Source of the DNA: Acidovorax delafieldii 2AN
GTDB lineage: Bacteria > Pseudomonadota > Gammaproteobacteria > Burkholderiales > Burkholderiaceae_C
NCBI RefSeq assembly: GCF_000175235.1
Contig: NZ_ACQT01000007.1
Span: 1 to 56,988, forward strand
Direction: 5' to 3'
Length of the DNA: 56,988 bases
The position numbers were made by a program, and so were the translations under genes. The notes below the pieces were generated by a model. The model saw nothing but the letters and a program-made list of their open reading frames with translations. It was not told the DNA's origin and did no database searches. This document shows positions 37,576 to 46,644 of this stretch, piece by piece (the stretch's first letter is position 1; every line of letters begins with the position of its first letter).

Positions 37576-38786
37576 AAGTACTCCTCTTCAGTACCCTCTA
37601 TCCCAGCGAGCAGAGACCCATCCATGGAATTTTCGTGGAGACTCGCCTGAGGGAACTGATGAACACCGGACGCGTTGATGCGCGTGTGGTGGCGCCAGTT
37701 CCCTGGTTTCCGTTCAAGAGCGACCGCTTTGGCGAATACGCGAAGTTCGGGGCTACCGCGCGGCATGAGATTCGATATGGCCTGGAGGTCCATCATCCCC
37801 GCTATTTTTTACCACCCCGGATAGGCATGACGCTGGCGCCCTTCAGCATGGCGCTGGGGGCGCTCGGGACGGTTCATCGCCTGCGGCGCGAAGGTTTCGA
37901 CTTCGAGTTGATCGACGCACATTATTATTACCCCGATGGCGTGGCTGCAGCCTTGCTGGCACGTTGGTTCAGCACGCCGCTGGTCGTGACTGCGCGCGGA
38001 ACGGATCTGAATCTCATGCCTCAGTATGCGATCCCGCGGCGCTTGATTTTGAACACAGCCAAGTTGGCGGGTGCCTCTATCGGAGTTTGTCAGGCACTCA
38101 TGGATCAGCTCCAAGAACTTGGTGCCGATCCTGGCAAGCTGCATACCCTGCGCAATGGTGTGGATCTGAAGAAATTCACGCCTGAACCCCGGGACGAGGC
38201 ACGGCGTCGTCTTGGGCTTGACTCTGGCAATCGCTACCTCTTATCGGTGGGGCATCTCATTGAGCGCAAAGGGCACTTCGTTGCCATCGAGGCGCTGGCT
38301 CTCATGGCGCCCGATGTGTGTCTGTTGGTTGTTGGAGAGGGGCCGGAGCGGGCTATGCTGGAGGCTCAAGCCAAGCGTCTTGGGCTTGGCGCACGGGTCC
38401 ACTTTGCAGGCATGGTGGCGCAGCAGGATCTGAAGTGGTGGTACAGCGCCGCCGATGCCCTGACCCTTTGTTCCAGCCGCGAAGGCTGGGCCAACGTGCT
38501 GCTGGAGTCCATGGCTTGCGGCACACCCGTGGTCGCCACCAACATCTGGGGGACTCCCGAAGTGGTCAGCAATCCGGCGGCAGGCGTCCTGATGGAGTCG
38601 CGCACTCCGAAGGCACTGATGCAGGCCTGGACGAAGCTCGCTAGCGCATACCCCGCGCGCGAGGCTACGCGGCTCCATGCCGAGAACTTCTCCTGGGAGT
38701 CCACCACGGAGGGCCAATGGGCACTTTTTCAGGAACTGGTGCGGGCCCATCGGGCAAGTGCCGTCCGTTCGTTTCCCACACCCTGA
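37572..38786 (+). CDS. Glycosyltransferase family 4 protein
   Basis: 404 residues. MKVLLFSTLYPSEQRPIHGIFVETRLREL is a common N-terminus for exosortase-linked GT4 proteins. It contains TARGTDLNLMPQYAIPRRLI, LRNGVDLKKFTPEPRDEARRRL, SVGHLIERKGHFVAIEAL and CSSREGWANVLLESMACGTPVVATNIWGTPEVV (phosphate- and sugar-binding E-x7-E region). The ATG at 37572 overlaps the preceding stop, and the original longer frame start at 37524 would overlap too far. Extends the repeat unit; specificity unknown. Confidence 0.9.
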   Translation: MKVLLFSTLYPSEQRPIHGIFVETRLRELMNTGRVDARVVAPVPWFPFKSDRFGEYAKFGATARHEIRYGLEVHHPRYFLPPRIGMTLAPFSMALGALGTVHRLRREGFDFELIDAHYYYPDGVAAALLARWFSTPLVVTARGTDLNLMPQYAIPRRLILNTAKLAGASIGVCQALMDQLQELGADPGKLHTLRNGVDLKKFTPEPRDEARRRLGLDSGNRYLLSVGHLIERKGHFVAIEALALMAPDVCLLVVGEGPERAMLEAQAKRLGLGARVHFAGMVAQQDLKWWYSAADALTLCSSREGWANVLLESMACGTPVVATNIWGTPEVVSNPAAGVLMESRTPKALMQAWTKLASAYPAREATRLHAENFSWESTTEGQWALFQELVRAHRASAVRSFPTP

Positions 38787-38801
38787 AGCGGCTCCAACTC
38801 C

Positions 38802-40069
38802 ATGCGCAGTCTGTTTCTCACCGTTGTCTATCTTTTGATCATCGCGTTGGGATTCCAGGCTTCCTACGTCTGGATGCTGGGTTACGTATGGGTTGACATC
38901 TTCACTCCGCAACTGGTCGCCTATTCGCTCCTGCCGTCCATTCCGGTATCGATGATCCTGGCCGTGTTCGTGCTTTTCGGGCTGCTTCGATTGCCGAAGG
39001 ATCCGGATGTGGTGGCCCGCAGCGTTACCGTGCTCACGGTGCTGCTGGGCGCATGGATGTCTCTGACCTTGCTGTGGGCTGAAGTGCCCGATGCTGCCTT
39101 TGCAAAGTGGAACTGGGCCATCAAGAGCGTTCTTTTCTCATGCTGCGTGCCTTACTTCCTGCGCAACCGTATCCACATCGAGGCGTTTCTCTGGACGCTG
39201 GTGTTGTCGGGTATCGCGCACTGCCTGCCATTCGGCGCAAAGGTGCTGATCTCGGGGGGGGGTATGGCATGCCTCTTGGCTTGGTGAATATGAACCATGG
39301 ATATGGCGAAAGCAGCACACTGGCGATGTTTGCCGTCAGTCTGGTGCCCATCTGCCTCTATCTATACAAGTGGCAGATCTTGCTGCCCCATCCGAGGCTG
39401 GTGCGGCTCCTGTTGGTTGGATTCATCATCTTGGCCCTGCTGACCTCGATCGGAACATACGCCCGTACTGGCCTCATCAGCATGGGCGTGCTGGGGATGC
39501 TGCTGATGCTCCGGTCCAGGCGGCGTTTGCTCTACCTCGTCGTGGCACCTCTCATTCTGATGCTACTTCTCGGTATCACCAGTGAAAGCTGGATGAATCG
39601 GATGTCCACGATTGGCGACAGTTCGGAAGAGTCGGCAATGGGGCGCGTGGCGGTCTGGCTGTGGACGCTCAAGTACGTCATGGCTCACCCCTGGGGGGGC
39701 AGCTTTGACGTCTTCCTGATCAACGAGATGACGATTCCGCTGGCTGACGGCTCCACCCTCACGGTGCTTTCAAAGGCTTTTCACAGCATCTATTTCGAGA
39801 TTCTCGGGGAAACCGGAATTCCAGGCTTTGCGCTGTTTCTGGCCATAGTCTTGGTCACCCGGCACACGTTCGTGGTACTGCGGAACGAGCGGTTCGGCCC
39901 CGGTGCGGAATGGCTAAGCGATGTCGGACAGTACCTGTTGTTCACGCTGTATGTCTTTCTGGCTGGTGGGGCCTTCATTGGCATCGGCTTTCAATCCTAT
40001 TTTTATTATCTTGCCGCTCTGTCGGTCGCGCTGTTCAACATCCGGCAGAAGATGCGCCGTAGCATGTAG
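38802..40069 (+). pseudogene. O-antigen ligase/polymerase-like protein (XrtA-associated type), split by a frameshift in a G9 run
   Basis: Two frames together code for about 420 residues with about ten membrane helices. The N-terminal frame (38802-39287) has LYLLIIALGFQASYVWMLGYVWVD-like helices and ends abnormally after AKVLISGGGMACLLAW. The C-terminal frame continues with GGGYGMPLGLVNMNHGYGE, exactly the family's Wzy/WaaL loop, and includes SIGTYARTGLISMG and LFTLYVFLAGG. The frames differ by one base at the G9 tract (39254-39262); ten G would restore one ORF. In clusters of this type this protein is the probable polymerase or ligase, so as written the polymer could not be finished. It may be a true null, phase variation or a sequencing error. 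Confidence 0.85.
39254..39262 (+). repeat. G9 run at the ligase frameshift
   Basis: Nine G in ATCTC-G9-TATGG. One additional G makes ISGGGYGMPLGL in one frame. Long homopolymers are known slippage sites. Confidence 0.85.
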
Positions 40070-40096
40070 ATAAGTGCTGAAGAGGCGGTTCCAATC

Positions 40097-41173
40097 ATGA
40101 AATCCGGCAACATCTCTGCGCTGACTGGTTTGCGTGGGTTGGCAGCCTGGCTGGTGGTGGTCTACCATTTTCGGGAGGTGCTCACCGGGAGATTCGGGGG
40201 CTGGGCCTTGGCTTTCGTAGACGAGGGCTTTCTGGCGGTTGATCTTTTTTTCATCCTCAGTGGCTTCGTGCTCTACGTGAACTACGGCATTGATTTCGGT
40301 CGTTTGCGGCTTCCGGAGATGCTGGCGTTCTACGGCAAGCGGCTGGCCCGCATTTACCCGCTGCATTTGGTCATTCTGCTGCTGTACCTTGCCAATCCGG
40401 TCGCGCTGTATTTTTTTTCGAATACCGGCCAGCTTGGCGAGCGGTATGACCCGCTGTACTACCTGGCGTCCTTGCTGCTAGTGCAGAACTGGGGGTGGAC
40501 TGATCGCCTGGCCTGGAACGTACCGGCCTGGTCGATCAGCACGGAGTTTGCCGCGTATCTGCTGTTTCCGTTTCTGGCGCTGTTCTTGGGGCGCGAACGA
40601 TGGCGCGCGGGGGCGCTGGCGACGGGCCTCGTTTTGCCTGCATTCGCAATCGCTGCGCTCTATCACTTGGCGGAATTGCCCTCGCTGGGCAGCGGCATCG
40701 GGCAGTTCGGCATATACCGATGTGTGGCTGAGTTCTTCATGGGCATGACGATCGGCAAAGCCTATGGGCAATGGCAGGATACCCGTCGACTCGCCTGGTA
40801 CGCAGGTGCAGCGCTGTGTGTCTGGCTCATGTCAGTTACGTTGTGGCAGCTGCCGGATACCGTGTCTGCCCCCCTGGGATTTGTGCTGCTGATAGTCGTG
40901 TTGCTTGACGGGCAAGGCACCGTGGCTCGATGGTTGGGCTCCCCGGTGCTGGTTCGCATCGGGGAGTGCTCTTATTCGACCTATCTGGTCCACTATCTGG
41001 TGAAGGATTGGGTCAAGTTCTTATCCACAGACATCGGACTGCTGCAGTTCGGGACCTACCTGGCAGTGGTGGCGCTGCTTTCGATCATCCTGTATCGGTT
41101 GGTTGAGGTGCCGGCCAGAACCTGGCTGTATGGTCTCATTGTCACGAAAAAAGGGGTGATCCATGCTGGATAA
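40097..41173 (+). CDS. Acyltransferase family 3 (OafA/YrhL-like) membrane protein
   Basis: 358 residues with about ten membrane helices. LTGLRGLAAWLVVVYHFREVL contains the conserved catalytic His (in VVYHF). FLAVDLFFILSGFVLYVNYG and RLARIYPLHLVILLLYLA are the classic Acyl_transf_3 blocks, and VGVVLLDGQGTVARWLGS-like and YSTYLVHYLV segments follow. It transfers acyl groups such as acetyl to the polysaccharide, reversing or varying deacetylation. A T8 run is present at about 40411-40418. The last 11 bases overlap a 26-codon ORF. Confidence 0.92.
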   Translation: MKSGNISALTGLRGLAAWLVVVYHFREVLTGRFGGWALAFVDEGFLAVDLFFILSGFVLYVNYGIDFGRLRLPEMLAFYGKRLARIYPLHLVILLLYLANPVALYFFSNTGQLGERYDPLYYLASLLLVQNWGWTDRLAWNVPAWSISTEFAAYLLFPFLALFLGRERWRAGALATGLVLPAFAIAALYHLAELPSLGSGIGQFGIYRCVAEFFMGMTIGKAYGQWQDTRRLAWYAGAALCVWLMSVTLWQLPDTVSAPLGFVLLIVVLLDGQGTVARWLGSPVLVRIGECSYSTYLVHYLVKDWVKFLSTDIGLLQFGTYLAVVALLSIILYRLVEVPARTWLYGLIVTKKGVIHAG

Positions 41174-41243
41174 CATCTCGATCGTCGTCTCTGTCGGACT
41201 ATTGATATACATGTTGGTCCTTGCGATACGGAAGGATCGGTGA
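41163..41243 (+). CDS. 26-residue single-helix membrane micropeptide, KdpF-like in shape
   Basis: ATG at 41163 to TGA at 41241-41243, encoding MLDNISIVVSVGLLIYMLV followed by LAIRKDR. One hydrophobic helix and a basic tail predict an N-out/C-in membrane peptide. An AGGGGTG site stands close upstream. The start overlaps the end of the acyltransferase gene by 11 bases, and the stop overlaps the next gene's ATG (TGATG). The general look resembles KdpF, but there is no kdpABC nearby, so this is probably convergence of short helices. It may act as a small partner of the acyltransferase or of the fusion protein. Not listed in usual annotation because of its size. Confidence 0.55.
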   Translation: MLDNISIVVSVGLLIYMLVLAIRKDR

Positions 41244-43480
41244 TGTTGCTCCCCTGCCTGAAACTGCTATCGCGTGGCAAGCTCACGGTGCTTCTCTTCC
41301 ACAAGGTGCCGGCCCGTCTCGATCCGATGGTCCGTGCCGAGTTCGATCTGGCCGCCTTTGAGCGGTTGCTGGCGTCAATCACCAAACTATTCCGTATCAT
41401 CCCGTTGGTCGAGGCATCCCGCGCCCTTCGCGCGGGTAACTTGCCTGGACGAGCGGCCTGCATTACCTTCGACGGCGGCTATGCCGACTGGTTGCACGGG
41501 GTGATACCCGTGTTGGAGAAATATGCTGTCCATGCCACGTTCTTCATCGCCTCCGGCCAGCTTGCAGGGCGACCAATGTGGAGCGAGCGGACTCTGCATG
41601 CAGTCCGGAGCGCGCCTGCAGAACTGCAGGACATCGCGTTGTCGGATGCCGCTTCGCCTCGTGTCGACTTCGGCAGCCTGGATGCGAAGACGGAGGCGCT
41701 GATCCGCCTGGACCGCTTCCTCAAATTCCAGAACCCGAAGCGTCGCGAGGAACTGCTGCAGGAGCTTGAAGGACTGGCCGGAACGACTCTGGGTGATGTA
41801 CCCCATATGTCGGTTGCCGATCTGCGGGCCATCCATGCCAAAGGTTTCGATATTGGAGGCCACTCCGTAGATCTTCCCATCTTGACGCGTTGTTCAGTGG
41901 AGCAAGCGCGGCACGAAATTGGCGCGTGCAAGGATCATCTCGAATCACTGATCGGGGCTCGGGTCGCCGCATTCTCGTACCCGAACGGCCTACCGACCGA
42001 AGACTTCAACGAAGAGCATGTCAAGCTAGTCGAGCAGTGTGGTTATGAAGTGGCCGTGACCAGCCACAGAGGAACCGCCAACGAACAGAGCTCGGTGTTC
42101 CAGATACCACGGCATACGCCAACAGGGAACGCTGGACCCCGGTGGGAATTCCAGCTTGCCCGGAGCCTGATCGAGCCGCACAGGCAGATCGCCGTGCCGG
42201 AAGACGGGCTTCGACGGGTGTTAATGGTTGCTTTTCATTTTCCACCTCAGGCGGGCAGCAGTGGCGTCCTGCGAACGCTCAATTTTGTGAAGCACCTGCC
42301 ATCGGGCCAGTGGTCTCCGGTTGTGTTGACGGCATCGTCTTCTGCATACGAGGAGCAGCGTAATGACCTGATTAGTTCAGTGCCGCCGAACACGCCGATC
42401 TTGCGCGCTCTCGCTCTGGACGCAGCCAGGCACCTGTCAATTGCCAAGAAGTATCCTGGTGTCCTGGCGCTCCCCGACCGCTGGTCCACATGGTGGTTTG
42501 CTGCGGTGTTCAAGGGCTTGAAGGCCGTCAGGCAGTACAGGCCCGCGGTCATTTGGAGCACGTACCCCATCTCAAGCGCTCACATGATTGCGGCGACGAT
42601 CAGTCGCCTGACGGGATTGCCCTGGGTGGCCGATTTTCGCGATCCCATGGTTTCGGCAAGTTCCCCGGCACCTGGGATGCAGCGCCAGGTCATGACGTGG
42701 CTGGAGGCCCGCGTCCTTCACCGCGCAGCAGCCTGTGTTTTTACGACGGAGCGTGCTGCAAAGGAATACGCGAGGCGCTATCCGCTTGAGGCGCACAAGT
42801 GCAAGGTGATCGCCAATGGATACGACGAAACGGTCTTCGCTGGGGTCACTCCTGCACGATCAGGATTGGAACGGCGGACGCTCTTCATGCTCCACAGTGG
42901 TCTCATCTATCCGAGGGATCGCGATCCGTCCACGTTCTTTGCTGCAGTGCAAGGGCTTATCGATGACGGCAGCCTGGATCGGGAACACCTGCAAATTCGC
43001 TTCAGGGCTCCCAAGCATGGCGCGGAAGTCTCCGACTCTGCGGCCAAACATGGCCTAAGCGACGTCGTCGAGATATCTCCGCCAATTCCCTATGACGAGG
43101 CCATCGCCGAAATGCTGGGAGCAGACCTGCTGCTTGTCTTCCAAGGCTCCAATTTCAATGCGCAGATTCCAGCAAAGGTCTACGAGTATCTCCGGGCGCA
43201 ATCCCCGTTGTTGGCCGTGCTGGATCCAGCTGGAGACACGGCGGGCCAGCTGCGTCCGTTCGATGGCGTGTTTCTGGGAGACATGGCGAGCAGCGACGAT
43301 ATTCGGCGCGCGCTATTGCAGTGGTTGGCGATCCGAAAGCTGCATGGGGGAGGCATTCCGCCCAGATCCTTGGATTCGGTTCGAGTGTTTTCCAGGGAGG
43401 CTCAGGCTGAGCGCCTTTGCGAGATGCTCAATGCGCATGCAAGCCCGGCTACGAATGAAGCGGCGGAGCGCATCGCTTGA
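41243..43480 (+). CDS. Fusion: degenerate CE4 deacetylase-like domain plus GT4-like glycosyltransferase
   Basis: 745 residues. Part one (about 1-310) is a NodB/CE4-like fold: GKLTVLLFHKVP, then ITFDGGYADWL at 74-84 where the usual second Asp of TFDDG is Gly78, and GGHSVDLPILTRC where the second metal His is Leu211 (His207 kept). Two of three zinc ligands are therefore lost, so it is probably a non-catalytic or altered enzyme. Part two (about 320-745) is GT-B-like: RRVLMVAFHFPPQAGSSGVLRTLNFVKHL and IPAKVYEYLRAQSPLLAVLD. The ATG at 41243 overlaps the stop of the micropeptide. The arrangement may tether a glycosyltransferase to acetylated sugars. Confidence 0.85.
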   Translation: MLLPCLKLLSRGKLTVLLFHKVPARLDPMVRAEFDLAAFERLLASITKLFRIIPLVEASRALRAGNLPGRAACITFDGGYADWLHGVIPVLEKYAVHATFFIASGQLAGRPMWSERTLHAVRSAPAELQDIALSDAASPRVDFGSLDAKTEALIRLDRFLKFQNPKRREELLQELEGLAGTTLGDVPHMSVADLRAIHAKGFDIGGHSVDLPILTRCSVEQARHEIGACKDHLESLIGARVAAFSYPNGLPTEDFNEEHVKLVEQCGYEVAVTSHRGTANEQSSVFQIPRHTPTGNAGPRWEFQLARSLIEPHRQIAVPEDGLRRVLMVAFHFPPQAGSSGVLRTLNFVKHLPSGQWSPVVLTASSSAYEEQRNDLISSVPPNTPILRALALDAARHLSIAKKYPGVLALPDRWSTWWFAAVFKGLKAVRQYRPAVIWSTYPISSAHMIAATISRLTGLPWVADFRDPMVSASSPAPGMQRQVMTWLEARVLHRAAACVFTTERAAKEYARRYPLEAHKCKVIANGYDETVFAGVTPARSGLERRTLFMLHSGLIYPRDRDPSTFFAAVQGLIDDGSLDREHLQIRFRAPKHGAEVSDSAAKHGLSDVVEISPPIPYDEAIAEMLGADLLLVFQGSNFNAQIPAKVYEYLRAQSPLLAVLDPAGDTAGQLRPFDGVFLGDMASSDDIRRALLQWLAIRKLHGGGIPPRSLDSVRVFSREAQAERLCEMLNAHASPATNEAAERIA

Positions 43481-43549
43481 GGGCTTGCCACAGTTCGCCA
43501 CAGTGTTGATACTTGCCACAAAGTACTTCAAATTGGCGAAGGAGCTTGC

Positions 43550-44836
43550 ATGAACAGCACGGAGGCGTTTCGTGTCCCATCGTTTGCATGTCGCCACTGC
43601 GGTGCAACCGTCGTCTTGCCGTTTGCCGACTTGGGCATGACGCCCTTATGCCAGACACAGATTGCTCCAGAAGACTTTGACAAGCCCGAGCGCTACTTTC
43701 CGTTGCAGGCGTATGTGTGTACGCAATGCTGGTTAGTTCAATTGCGTGACTGCATCAGTTCTGGCGACGTTTTTACAGAGAACTATCCTTACTTTTCCTC
43801 TTACTCTTCGAGCTGGGTTCAGCATGCCAAGTGCTATGTGGATCGCATGGTTGGCCAGCTGGGGTTGTCGGCCAGCAGTTTGGTCGTGGAATTGGCCAGC
43901 AACGACGGCTACTTGTTGCAGCATTTCGCCCCGCACGCTGTTCCGGTGCTGGGCGTAGAACCCTCGCGCAGCGTGGCTGAAGCAGCTCAACGCAAGGGCA
44001 TCCGCACGGAGACCTGTTTTTTTGGCCGGGACACGGCACGCGCCTTGCGCGATGTTTACGGTGCGGCCGACTTGGTGGTTGGGAACAATGTTCTGGCGCA
44101 CGTGCCAGATATCAACGATTTCGTCGCAGGAGTCAAGGAAGTGTTGACGCCGGGCGGTACGGTCACCTTCGAGTTCCCGCACCTGCTCAATCTCATCCGA
44201 TTCAACCAGTTCGACACCATCTATCACGAGCATTTTTCTTATCTGTCGCTGCATGCTGTGCAGGCAGTATTTCGCACCGCCGGCCTTGCACTGTACGACG
44301 TTGAGGAGCTGAGCACCCATGGCGGGTCGTTACGGGTGTTTGGTCAGCATGCGGGTGGTGTGCTTCCCCTCAGTCACGCGGTGGCGGCGCTGCTTGAGAA
44401 AGAGCGGATTGCGGGAATGCTCGATGGGCATGTCTATGCCAGATTTGCCGAGCAGGCCTGCGCGAGCAAGCGCGACATTCTGAGCTTTCTGATTGATGCC
44501 CGTCGCCGTGGCAAGCGCGTTGCGGGGTACGGGGCGCCGGGGAAGGGCAACACGTTGCTGAATTTCTGCGGCATTGGCACGGATCTGATCGATTTCACGG
44601 TGGATGCCAATCCGGCCAAGCAGCACACATTTGCACCGGGAAGTCGTATTCCGATCTATCCTCCCGCGCACGTCCGGTCCATGAAGCCCGACTATCTTTT
44701 CATCCTGCCATGGAACCTGAAAGAAGAAATCATGGCCCAGACGGCATACATCCGGGAGTGGGGAGGGCAGTGGGTAACGCCCATACCTGAGCCAAGGGTC
44801 TGGACTGAGCCAGTTGCTCCCGTTCAGGAGGGGTGA
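43550..44836 (+). CDS. SAM-dependent C-methyltransferase of nucleotide sugars (Methyltransf_13/23/14 type)
   Basis: 428 residues with three parts: an N-terminal zinc ribbon (FACRHCG and YVCTQCW) typical of TylCIII-like sugar methyltransferases; a class I SAM domain VVELASNDGYLLQHFAPH with NNVLAHVPDINDFVAGVKEVL; and a C-terminal sugar-binding SDR-like domain KRVAGYGAPGKGNTLLNFCG. EFPHLLNLIRFNQFDTIYHEHFSYLSL is the conserved active-site block. It adds a branch methyl to a keto-deoxy sugar. The cytidylyltransferase gene follows after 3 bases. No 4,6-dehydratase is seen in the window. Confidence 0.92.
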   Translation: MNSTEAFRVPSFACRHCGATVVLPFADLGMTPLCQTQIAPEDFDKPERYFPLQAYVCTQCWLVQLRDCISSGDVFTENYPYFSSYSSSWVQHAKCYVDRMVGQLGLSASSLVVELASNDGYLLQHFAPHAVPVLGVEPSRSVAEAAQRKGIRTETCFFGRDTARALRDVYGAADLVVGNNVLAHVPDINDFVAGVKEVLTPGGTVTFEFPHLLNLIRFNQFDTIYHEHFSYLSLHAVQAVFRTAGLALYDVEELSTHGGSLRVFGQHAGGVLPLSHAVAALLEKERIAGMLDGHVYARFAEQACASKRDILSFLIDARRRGKRVAGYGAPGKGNTLLNFCGIGTDLIDFTVDANPAKQHTFAPGSRIPIYPPAHVRSMKPDYLFILPWNLKEEIMAQTAYIREWGGQWVTPIPEPRVWTEPVAPVQEG

Positions 44837-44839
44837 ATC

Positions 44840-45619
44840 ATGAAAGTCGTGTTGTTTTGCGGCGGAATGGGCACTCGGATGCGAGAGTTCTCAGAGACCA
44901 TTCCCAAGCCACTGGTCCATGTCGGGCATCGGCCCATCATCTGGCATCTCATGCGTCACTTCGCGTACTTCGGACACAAGGATTTCATCTTGTGTCTAGG
45001 CTACAAGGGAGAAATGATCCGGGAGTTTTTCCTCAACTACAAGCCGCACATGAGTGAGGACTTCCGGCTTGAGCAAGGGGTGCCAAAACTGCGCTCCAAC
45101 GTGACTGATGTGCGTGACTGGAATATCGAATTCGTCGATACAGGACTTCGGCGCAATATCGCCGAAAGGCTCGTCGCGGTCCGGCACCTTCTCCGAGGGG
45201 AAGAGGTGTTCCTCGCCAATTACTCGGATCAGTTGTGTGACATTGACTTGGAGCAGTACATCGGACTGGCCAAAGCGCAGCAAAAAATCGCCAGTTTCGT
45301 TTCTGTGCGGCCGGCAGGTAGCTACCACACCGTCGTCACGGAGTCGGATGGAATGGTCCGGTACATTGGCCCGTGGGCAGATGCCGAATTGTGGATCAAT
45401 GGGGGTTACATGGTGCTTCGCCGGGAGATCTTCGAGCACATTGAACCCGGAGAGGAACTGGTCGAGGCCCCCTTCCAGCGCCTCATTGCGCAAAAGCAGT
45501 TATTTTCATACCGGCACCAGGGGTTCTGGAAGGCCATGGATACCTACAAAGACAAACTGTCTTTTGATGAGGATTACGAGAGTGGCTGCCGGCCTTGGGA
45601 ACTCTGGAGCCGTGGCTGA
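44840..45619 (+). CDS. Sugar-1-phosphate cytidylyltransferase (RfbF-like nucleotidyltransferase)
   Basis: 259 residues. MKVVLFCGGMGTRMREFSETIPKPLVHVGHRPIIWHLMRHF is the glycine loop and KP motif of RfbF. GYKGEMIREFFLNY, WNIEFVDTG, ELWINGGYMVL and RHQGFWKAMDTYKDK are further family blocks. It probably makes CDP-glucose from CTP and glucose-1-phosphate, feeding deoxy and branched sugars. The usual partner, CDP-glucose 4,6-dehydratase, is not in the window. Last gene of the rightward arm; it converges with the minus-strand module after 29 bases and no terminator is evident. Confidence 0.9.
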   Translation: MKVVLFCGGMGTRMREFSETIPKPLVHVGHRPIIWHLMRHFAYFGHKDFILCLGYKGEMIREFFLNYKPHMSEDFRLEQGVPKLRSNVTDVRDWNIEFVDTGLRRNIAERLVAVRHLLRGEEVFLANYSDQLCDIDLEQYIGLAKAQQKIASFVSVRPAGSYHTVVTESDGMVRYIGPWADAELWINGGYMVLRREIFEHIEPGEELVEAPFQRLIAQKQLFSYRHQGFWKAMDTYKDKLSFDEDYESGCRPWELWSRG

Positions 45620-45648
45620 AACCTCATCCACCGTTGGTGTGCGCGCTT

Positions 45649-45837
45649 TCAGCCGAAACGAAAGATGAGCAGCACGCCGGCTGTACCGATGATCATCGCA
45701 TGCAGAAGCAGTACCTTGCCGCTCAGTTTGCTCATGCGCCATACGAGATCAGTGCCCAGAAGTAACACGGTCAAAAAGACCAGTGCACAGACTACTGGCC
45801 AAGCGAGCCGTTCCCCTTCGATGAGGAATTCCATCAT
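45649..45837 (-). CDS. Small two-helix membrane protein
   Basis: 62 residues with two hydrophobic helices: GERLAWPVVCALVFLTVLLLG and LHAMIIGTAGVLLIFRFG, joined by TDLVWRMSKLSGKVL. Two ATGs (45837 and 45834) are possible. The stop of the upstream decarboxylase-like gene overlaps the start, so it is translationally coupled and last in its operon. No family recognised. It may be a membrane partner of the decarboxylase-like protein, whose own N-terminus is a membrane helix. Confidence 0.7.
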   Translation of the reverse strand: MMEFLIEGERLAWPVVCALVFLTVLLLGTDLVWRMSKLSGKVLLLHAMIIGTAGVLLIFRFG

Positions 45838-46550
45838 GGGGCTTTCACCGGGTTTTTCAGAATGATGGTCTCGCCCGCCACCGTGCGTTGCCCTTCTTCG
45901 ACGTCAAACGCATAGCGTTCGTCGACTTCAATGACACAGGTGCTGCCGAACAGCATTCGACCCATGCGTTGCCCTTTCTCCAGATGGCTTCCGACCGGAT
46001 GGAAAAATTCGATGCGCCGAGACAGATAGCTGGTGATAAAACGAATCCGCGCCAAGCCGTATTCGGTCCGGACTTCCATGTAGCGCTGTTTGGGTGAGCT
46101 TTTGTCGCGAAGAAAATAATAGGGCTCGTCACGCAACGGGTCTGAGCGGTCGCTGTCGACGATGTCGCCATGTTCCATGTAGCCCGTGATGGTCCCAGGG
46201 AAAGGCATACGGCCCACGTGGACGTCCCAGACGTTCAAGGATATGACCAGGAAGTTGCGCTGGTCACGGGTAAGCTTGGCCAGCACGGTCCCGTCGACAG
46301 CAGCAGTCCATTCGTCACCCTGTGGTATGCGGCGTTCCGGGTCGCGCAGGAAGAAGCGCAGGAAGCCCGGGTCTGGAGACCCGTCTTCCACCCATTTCCA
46401 GAGTTGCTCGACAGGCCACCGCTTCATCGGTGGAAGGAAGGGCGCCACAACCCGGGAGGGAAACGGGAAGCGCATCGCGTAATCAAGTAGCAGGAAAAGA
46501 CAGGCGAAGACGATCACCAATTGAACCAGCAGAACCCAGTCAAGTTTCAT
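45834..46550 (-). CDS. Phosphatidylserine decarboxylase-like protein
   Basis: 238 residues. An N-terminal membrane helix (VLLVQLVIVFACLFLLLDYA) is followed by a soluble PSD-like domain with AAVDGTV (Asp86), LNVWDVHVGRMPFPG (His111) and MLFGSTCVIEV (Gly202-Ser203-Thr204, the self-cleavage site that makes the pyruvoyl group). All three catalytic positions of the family are present. True PSDs act on phosphatidylserine; here, inside a polysaccharide operon, an alternative substrate is possible. I chose the ATG at 46550 because it precedes the membrane helix directly. The stop overlaps the small two-helix gene. Confidence 0.85.
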   Translation of the reverse strand: MKLDWVLLVQLVIVFACLFLLLDYAMRFPFPSRVVAPFLPPMKRWPVEQLWKWVEDGSPDPGFLRFFLRDPERRIPQGDEWTAAVDGTVLAKLTRDQRNFLVISLNVWDVHVGRMPFPGTITGYMEHGDIVDSDRSDPLRDEPYYFLRDKSSPKQRYMEVRTEYGLARIRFITSYLSRRIEFFHPVGSHLEKGQRMGRMLFGSTCVIEVDERYAFDVEEGQRTVAGETIILKNPVKAP

Positions 46551-46644
46551 GGCTTTCTCTTTGATCTGATGGCAGGCAAGCGGATGAGGAGGACCACTAC
46601 GGGGGGCATTGAATATGCTCTGCTTATTTTGCAATGGAGCAACG

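Noticed and set aside
41163-41243. Calling the 26-residue peptide KdpF
   Set aside because: No kdpA, kdpB or kdpC is nearby, and the likeness is only that of a short hydrophobic helix.
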